From the NCBI GenBank assembly GCA_036873755.1, contig JAVTVY010039192.1, positions 62,001 through 126,000 on the forward strand: a DNA stretch of 64,000 bases, written 5' to 3'. Source of the DNA: Hanleya hanleyi (lineage: Eukaryota; Mollusca; Polyplacophora; Lepidopleurida; Hanleyidae). Position numbers and translations under genes: made by a program. Positions within the stretch are counted from its first letter, which is position 1, and every line of letters begins with the position of its first letter. The notes under the pieces are model-generated. The model was not told the origin of the DNA. It saw only the letters and a program-made list of their open reading frames with translations, and did no database searches. Of this stretch, positions 57,959-64,000 are shown in pieces.

Positions 57959-59929
57959 AGCCCGGCGCACACTGGAGCTATCTGCTTAGCCAAATTTCAT
58001 TCGTGCACGATGGCGTAAGCAGATAGCTTCCGTGTACGGGCAACTTTATGAAAGATTTTGGTCATTCGTGTCCTAAAGGCAAATATCCAACGTGTTTGAT
58101 AATTTTGGACACGCGTGGCAGAAATCTTGCAGTGTGCGCTGAACGAAAGCTATGTGCTTACGCCTTTTTGTTAGAGCGTATGCGCGAACCGGCATTTTAT
58201 TGCGTTTTTTCATCGATGGGGATATGCCCGCCGAAGGACAGCGGGAAAAAAAGAAGAAGAAAAAAGAGTCATAGGGAATAAATATTGAGTTCTTCAAGAG
58301 ATAAGTTGAGTTCTCAAATAAATATTCCTACGAAGTAGGCTACAGATCGCAAATTGTCCGGTAATGAGTGAGTCAGTCAGTCCATCCGAATCCTTTCGTC
58401 GGCAAAATAAGGAGAACCGTTGACATTAGAACCTTGATTTTTGGCATGAACGTGCATTAGGGCATTGTTACCAGCAAGTTCTGATCTGTAATTTATTTAT
58501 AATTAACACTTCAGTATATTGTTATATATATGTAAGCTGTAGCCTGTAACGTGTATCCTGTTTCACATCCAAACATGTCATCATTGCCAAGAAAACTGTG
58601 GTCCGTTTTGCTCCAGCGTTTTATCGCATTTAATGACTAGGCCTATCAGTTACTCTCCGGCTAAAAATACCCTACTGCATATACCCTCAAAAATTCAGCG
58701 CTGTTTGCACAACGAAGCTGAGGTGGTTTAACGTTTATCATAAAGAAAATCACCGATCAACTGCCATAGAATATAATGTGAAACAAGGAAACCGGAATAG
58801 TACATTCATCAGATTGCCGATACCCAAAATGTGTTGTCTCATATATCTAGATAACAACGTGATGTAGAGACGCTATTTATTCGTCTTTGTACCGGTTATG
58901 CTCAGGAGAATCACATAGAATCATTATTATCTTGTGCATAGAAGGTGTTGGTCTCGAGTTGAATTACCGTAAACTACATAAATGCTACCTTTCTATACTA
59001 TAGTACTATATATAAAAATTTGGTGTATTGTTGGGAAAATAATGTGATTTAAAAAGTTGTTTTGATCCTGGACAAGGGCACTAAAAACCACTAAAGAGAT
59101 GTAGATGTATTTTCACACGTAAAGCTTGAAATCTAGTGAACCTATATTATTCAATCTGTTTCCTTTAAAAAAAAAATGTAAAATTAAATCGGTGATCGTT
59201 ATTTATTTTGGAATGAAGGCGCATTAGGAGACTGTTACCAACAAGTTCTGAGCTGACCTATTTTTGATGGAAATTTCTGGTGATTTTTGATGAAAATCAG
59301 TGGCGATTCTGACTTGGGTGGTGCCCATCTTAATATAGGCAGGATTTCAACTGGGGGTGGGGATTTCCAAGAGTTCAGTTCGCGTTCGAGTCCTAATGCC
59401 TACTGTACTTCGTAGGTCCTGTGACGTTAGTCACACTGCTCATGTGTTGAATTGCCGTGACAAATTATCGAGCAAAATCGTTGTTGTGGCTGTAACTCAT
59501 GAGTACTTATTGCTGGGGCAAGTGAAAGTCAGAACAGACAAGCACAACTTTCATGAAGTCGGCTGCCCCTGTTGGCAAACACGATTTTCTTCGGATTAAA
59601 ATACTCACTGAAAAGGTTTTATTAAGCTTTTATTCTCCGACATAAAACAGGGACGGCAAGGAGATAATAATCATTTTCATGTCACCACGCCGCCGGTTCA
59701 CGCATGCGCTCTAACAAAAAGGCGTAAGCACATAGCTTTCGTTCAGCGCACACCGTAAGATTTCTTCCACGCGTGCCCAAAATTATCAAACACGTCAACT
59801 GGATATTTGCCTTGGGACACGAATGACCAAAAACTTTGATAAAGTTGCCCACACACGGAAGCTATCTGCTTACGCCATCGTGCACGAATGAAATTTGGCT
59901 AAGCAGATAGCTCCAGTGTGCGCCGGGCT
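57959..59929. mobile_element. 2-kb DNA transposon with about 225-bp TIRs and TAA duplication
   Basis: Ends AGCCCGGCGCACACTGGAGC and GCTCCAGTGTGCGCCGGGCT are exact inverted copies flanked by TAA (57956-57958, 59930-59932). The inverted arms extend to about 58180 and 59705 (TGGCGTAAGCAGATAGCTTCCGTG, GGCAAATATCCA, GCTATGTGCTTACGCC). TAA duplications suggest PIF/Harbinger. The interior (58200-59700) has no transposase; it may have been replaced or deleted. The 77-aa frame inside the left arm is an artefact. Confidence 0.85.
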
Positions 59930-59932
59930 TAA

Positions 59933-60717
59933 GCTGACTGCATTTTACCAGGCCGACGGCAGGCGAGTCAGGAAGTCTCGGACGTGATTTCCCTCAAATC
60001 GAAACCAGATTTGAAACAATATCCAAAATAAATTTCCAGAAGCGGAAAATACCATGTGAATCAGAAATTATTTGTTCTTACCACTGGACTTAGATGAAAT
60101 TTGTATTGATGCATTAAGTAGAAAAATATACTGATTTGAGATAGAATAAGCTAAATTTTCACTGGCCTGTTTAATCAGCATTATGGACTATCGCTGGGTT
60201 TTTTCAAATTAATTTTGAAGAAACGAAGCAGTTCGGAAAAAATAAATAAAAATAACAAAATGAAAGGTAATATATTGTAGAAACTGACCAGACTTGTATG
60301 GAATTGATAACACCTCTATTATGACAGGAATAACGGTATATTCAGCTTTCTACGGTGGTTTGCTAGGACCATGCATTGGTCTTTCCAATTTTCTGCCTTT
60401 CTCTAATTTTCAAAATTTCACTTTCGCATTTTCTCTCTTTTCTTGTCATCCTCTAAGATTCATTTTCGATTTTTCAAAATTCATCTCTGATTTTTTTAGT
60501 CATTTTCAAAAACTACAACCATTTCCATACGAAAACGCTGGAAACTCATTTTCAAGAGACAAGACCACATGAAAACACTGGAAATTAGCGAAAACCTCGA
60601 AAATTGCGTGAAACATCAGAAATAGCAAAAACATAGAAAATAATTTCCACCGCGGTGGTAATAATTTCCACCGCGATGGAAATAATGGAAATAAATTCAT
60701 TTTCAAAACTTTACCAG
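59933..60717. other. Intergenic DNA with small palindromes
   Basis: No gene. AATTTCCACCGCGGTGG and AATTTCCACCGCGATGG occur in tandem at 60639-60680, and the region 60390-60720 is rich in GAAA/TTTC runs giving chance frames on both strands. Confidence 0.4.
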
Positions 60718-60845
60718 TACGGTTCCAGTCAGTCGTGCTGAATTAAGACTTTCAACTCCTCAGTTTATTACATATCTCAGGGCGGGAAAACACCGCCCTT
60801 TGGTCAAGCACAAATTGTTAAACAAAACAATAGATTACATAAACA
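60718..60845. repeat. Dispersed repeat with GGGCGG hairpin, copy 2
   Basis: Second copy of the repeat at 50160-50290: CAGTCGTGCTGAAT, CAGGGCGGGAAAACACCGCC and AATTGTTAAACAAAACAAT in the same order and spacing, with scattered changes. Confidence 0.7.
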
Positions 60846-61774
60846 CATTACAACATTTATTATTACCAATTCAGATGGTTTTCTCCATCTAGTTCCGACA
60901 TAGCGCAGATATGCTGTGTTGATGTTTGATATCGAATTGTATTTTCACCTCATCGGGGTATATCATAATATTTGAGCAATTAGGCTATATGTAGAATGAA
61001 TGGTATAGTTTTCCACCGGTGTTGTCCGAGCGTACGGTCCCAGAAGTGACTACCAAATATGGAGTTATGTGATGATAAAAAGGTGACTTGTTTACTTCAT
61101 AAACAAATGGAACGTGAACCATGCAGAGAAACATATATACTTTCCATTGAGCATCGCCTTGACAATAGCTCCAAGCGATCTCGCAAAACCAAAGCCTGTG
61201 TCCACTCGATATGGGCTGGTGCGTCAGGACAATACAGAATGGGATATACAAGAAAAACTGCATATTGACTGAAGCGAAACGTGGAGTTACGATCAAACTG
61301 GAAAAAAAGAGTGTAGGCCTCTTTGTTGACGTTGTGTGTTGATGATGTACTGTGATTGTATCATTCATATACAGATATATTCGTTTTGAACAAATGTTCC
61401 ATGATGAACGGACATTATTGAAACTGTACCTGTATCTTAGACGGACCAGCGACATCACCAAGACTTAAAGATAAGTAGTGTGATCTGATCAGGTATAATG
61501 ATGTAAGTTTTCATTCGATTATAACTTTCGGGAAGTATAAAGAATACATTCATCGCAGGACTGTGTTTCACCAATTGAATAAAGGTGGAATTCCTTGAAA
61601 GATAAGAATGATAGACGTGCCACTTACGGCGTTCAACTACCTCGTGTGCTCTGGAGACATTTGCTAACGGAAAATACCTGTGCTGTTGGAAATGTCTTTG
61701 TCCGTCAGTCGGCTGAATGTGACTTACTATTCACAGGCTGGACACTAACGTTATTGTGAATACCGTTAGCGAGG
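60846..61774. other. Upstream region of the fucosyltransferase gene
   Basis: About 930 bp with no other gene recognised; the open frames on both strands overlap and lack domains. It should hold the promoter and 5' untranslated sequence of the gene starting at 61775, but no core promoter motif stands out. Confidence 0.4.
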
Positions 61775-63079
61775 ATGCGGACACTCTGGGTTGCCATGTT
61801 ACCGACGATGAGGACAATCTGGATTGGTCTGCTTTTCATGTCCGCTTTCATTCTGCTCGTGTTGACCGTCTGGGAAAATTCGACAAGAATGAGTAATCAT
61901 GGCAAAAAACGAGTGGATTCTCGTAGCCCACATCCGGGAACCAGGTTGTTCTGGACCGCCTGGCATTCGTCAAGGAATTGCAAGGAATGTGTGACGTCTC
62001 CCGCTCAACCCAAATCTGTATTCAAGTATATAGGACCACCAACAAACCAGAGCAAAGAGCACTCCTATAACAGACATGTTGAATCAAAGTTTATTTTGTT
62101 GCAGACGAGAGAGATCGTGCGTTCGAGGGATTTTCAGTATTGCTCCCGTCCAGGATGGGACGGTCATCCAGACACGAAACCTTGCAAGGTCTCCAACAAC
62201 GCCGAACACCTTCTCGAAAGCGATGCCGTCGTTTTTAGTATAAGAGATTTGAAGGGCGCGAAGGATTTACCGCTAAAACGTCTTCCAGATCAACTGTACA
62301 CCCTAATCGGAATGGAACCTCCGGTCTTCCAAAACAATTTGAGGGAATTCGATGGTCTTATAAATTACACAGCCTCGTATCGACGAGACGCTGATATACA
62401 AATCCACGAGGGTAAAACCATTCGCAGGCGACGTTCATTGACCGACAAGGAGTTCAAGTCGGACTTCTCAAAATTGTATTCGCTCAAATCCAAGATGACC
62501 ACTGCACGAATAAGTCGATGTGATGCGACGCATACTGATCGACTCTGGTATGTCGGTCAACTACAACGGTACATTCATGTACACTTCTACGGTAATTGTG
62601 GAGATGTGAAATGTCGTCATACGACCAAAAGCAAGGATCGTTGTAACATTGGCATTGATCAAGGGAGTAACATGAAGAAATACAAGTTTTATCTGGCCTT
62701 CGAGAACAGCAATTGTCGAGACTATGTCACGGAGAAGTTTTGGCATCCGCTACTGTATTGGAACTCGGTGCCAGTGGTTCGAGGCGGGGCGGGCACCAAA
62801 TACTACGACAGTATCGCACCTCCTGACTCCTACATTAACACAGACGACTTCAAGTCACCGAAGGAACTGGCCAAGTATTTGACCATGCTGGACAAACATC
62901 CAAAACTGTACGAAAGGTACTTTTACTGGCGCAAACAATATACTGTGGAGAAGGTTTTTAATAGGGGGTGGTGTAAGTTATGTAGTCTGTTACAGAACGT
63001 CTCTCGCCCGGTGTCGCAATATTACCACGATCTCGAAGGCTGGTTTAAAGATGACATATGCTGGGGACAAGACCCTTAA
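61775..63079 (+). CDS. Alpha-1,3-fucosyltransferase (GT10), single exon
   Basis: 434 aa. A short cytoplasmic tail and a hydrophobic segment (about residues 13-32, IWIGLLFMSAFILLVLTVW) make it a type II Golgi membrane protein. The stem runs to about residue 140. The catalytic part shows the GT10 order: INYTASYRRDADIQIHEG (near 197-213), then FYLAFENSNCRDYVTEKFWH followed by LLYWNSVPVVRGG (about 305-335), which is the GDP-fucose-binding alpha-1,3-FucT motif, and YINTDDFKSPKELAKYL. A late CKLC pair fits the conserved C-terminal cysteines. It transfers fucose from GDP-fucose to GlcNAc on glycans. N-glycosylation sequons: NST, NYT, NVS. Length is typical. No introns or frameshifts, so it may be a retrocopy-derived family member; such expansions are common in invertebrates. 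The exact acceptor (Lewis-type or core) cannot be told. Confidence 0.95.
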   Translation: MRTLWVAMLPTMRTIWIGLLFMSAFILLVLTVWENSTRMSNHGKKRVDSRSPHPGTRLFWTAWHSSRNCKECVTSPAQPKSVFKYIGPPTNQSKEHSYNRHVESKFILLQTREIVRSRDFQYCSRPGWDGHPDTKPCKVSNNAEHLLESDAVVFSIRDLKGAKDLPLKRLPDQLYTLIGMEPPVFQNNLREFDGLINYTASYRRDADIQIHEGKTIRRRRSLTDKEFKSDFSKLYSLKSKMTTARISRCDATHTDRLWYVGQLQRYIHVHFYGNCGDVKCRHTTKSKDRCNIGIDQGSNMKKYKFYLAFENSNCRDYVTEKFWHPLLYWNSVPVVRGGAGTKYYDSIAPPDSYINTDDFKSPKELAKYLTMLDKHPKLYERYFYWRKQYTVEKVFNRGWCKLCSLLQNVSRPVSQYYHDLEGWFKDDICWGQDP

Positions 63080-63242
63080 CACTCGCGTTTTACAACAAAT
63101 TTGATTTTACACGACTGAACAAATTTGCTCAAGCGGTGTGTAGTAGATTGGACTAAAATGTTCGTGTATCAGCGGAATGCGTACTTCCAAGGCTATACCA
63201 TGTGGTCAAAATCATCTCAATCTAATTAAAACTCAGACTTAA

Positions 63243-63593
63243 TAACCGCTCCTCTTTCGGACATGTCGCTAATTAAGATCTGGGACAGTCTTTTATCTTA
63301 AATCTGCCGCATGTCAGACTGGCGACCAATCACAGTCCAACTTCAACGGGCGTATAGGTGCCTATCCGATTATTTCTGTAGTGAACGAGGCGCAGAAAAA
63401 TCCAACCCAGGCGGCTAACGAAGTTCTTGCTCTCCATGAGCAATCACCGAAGATTAGTATTTGCTCGGATAGGCACTTATTCGCCCACTGAAGTTGGACT
63501 GTGATTGGTCGCCAGTCTGACATGCGCGACAGATTTAAGATACAGACTGTCCCAGATCTTAATTAGCCACATGTCTCCATAGAGAAGCGGTTA
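63243..63593. mobile_element. TTAA-flanked foldback MITE, 351 bp
   Basis: Ends TAACCGCTCCTC / GAGAAGCGGTTA flanked by TTAA (63239-63242, 63594-63597). The arms are about 135 bp and nearly complementary, including CTAATTAAGATCTGGGACAG, GTCAGACTGGCGACCAATCA and CGGATAGGCAC. The loop is about 80 bp. It lies 160 bp after the fucosyltransferase stop codon, so it may be transcribed in the 3' untranslated region and fold. Confidence 0.85.
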
Positions 63594-63597
63594 TTAA

Positions 63598-64000
63598 GGT
63601 TACTGTATCGGGTCCCAGTTGCGTAGGTGTACGTATCACAATTTTACTTAATTACGGGGCAGTACTTTTTTGTATCCAAACAAACTATACATTTTCTGAA
63701 AGCCCTTGATTCAAGGAATTTAGATAAATAAATAACTTTCTCGAATTGATTACAAGAATCGATTTATTTAAAGATAAATGATGTCATTCAGAAAAGTATA
63801 GTCCTCGAAATCACGCGCTAATAACTCTCCGTTTTCATCAAACAAACTTGCTTTTTTGGAATAATGAACTTTAACATTTGAATAAAAATAGGCTGCCTCA
63901 GATATTTTAGTTAGGACCTAGAAGTTATTTTATCGTCGTGCAAATTTGAAAGATTAGAAAAAAATCTACAAAAACTCGACCCCTCTCCACTAAATCATAA
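63598..64000. other. Window end, no feature recognised
   Basis: AT-rich DNA. AATAAA signals occur at 63726 and 63881 and could end the fucosyltransferase transcript. Nothing else seen. Confidence 0.4.

Noticed and set aside
58048..58297. Frames of 74-77 aa in the left TIR of the 2-kb transposon
   Set aside because: Located in the inverted arm; the mirrored arm does not preserve the frame.

Overview
The window is animal nuclear DNA. It has spliced genes with GT/AG introns, kilobases of non-coding DNA and very many transposon-derived repeats. The repeat style suggests a marine invertebrate, most likely a mollusc (gastropod or bivalve): arrays headed by GTCCGTCCG, nuclear-receptor-like TCAAGGTCA repeats, and abundant TACATGTA. 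This placement is an inference; no marker gene fixes the taxon.

Genes. (1) A tRNA pseudouridine synthase-like gene (PUSL1, TruA family) lies on the + strand, with exons at 7375-7455, 12914-13066, 21473-21706, 23549-23729 and a last exon from 25200. That last exon is split by a 194-bp retroposon tail with an 11-bp target-site duplication. The 5' exons and one mini-exon were not found. (2) A PDZ-domain gene of the PDLIM/Zasp family lies on the - strand, with exons at 43352-43236, 32848-32697 and 31706-31534. No LIM exons were recognised. (3) A probable first coding exon (+, 38812-38879) lies inside the large PDLIM intron on the opposite strand. (4) An intronless alpha-1,3-fucosyltransferase (GT10) of 434 aa lies at 61775-63079. 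Mobile-element coding remnants are a PHD-finger ORF1 of a non-LTR retrotransposon (55137-56072, one in-frame stop), a C2H2 zinc-finger ORF (47170-46439, -, one in-frame stop) and a pogo-like transposase tail (52691-52398, -).

Layout. 1-1780: an 18/21-bp minisatellite with a 183-bp higher-order repeat. 1896-3419: a hAT-like element with a nested MITE. 3.5-6.7 and 8.8-11.8 kb: two copies of a long composite repeat with 157-bp tandem units. 8.1-8.5 kb: an array of ATTTCCGATATCGGAAAT palindromes. 14.2-21.2 kb: a 25-bp minisatellite invaded by a TTA-flanked transposon and then duplicated as a 2.7-kb block. 21.5-25.5 kb: 3' half of PUSL1. 25.5-31.5 kb: mostly featureless DNA with inverted repeats. 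31.5-43.4 kb: the PDLIM gene with repeat-filled introns. 44.1-50.9 kb: GC-richer repeat DNA dense in CRE, ETS, E-box and NRF1-like motifs, with an AACGCC palindrome and the zinc-finger ORF. 50.9-53.1 kb: an inverted-repeat element with a nested pogo-like element. 53-60 kb: LINE ORF1, hairpins and a 2-kb Harbinger-like element. 61.8-63.1 kb: fucosyltransferase.

Most notable. The two copies of the 2.7-kb duplication are nearly identical, yet differ by two independent 6-bp insertions. Each converts a TA into TACATGTA, the form expected of CATG plus a TA target duplication. A third pair of repeat copies shows the same kind of difference, and the octamer is strongly over-represented in the window. 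Also notable are the retroposon insertion in a conserved coding exon and two perfect long palindromes.
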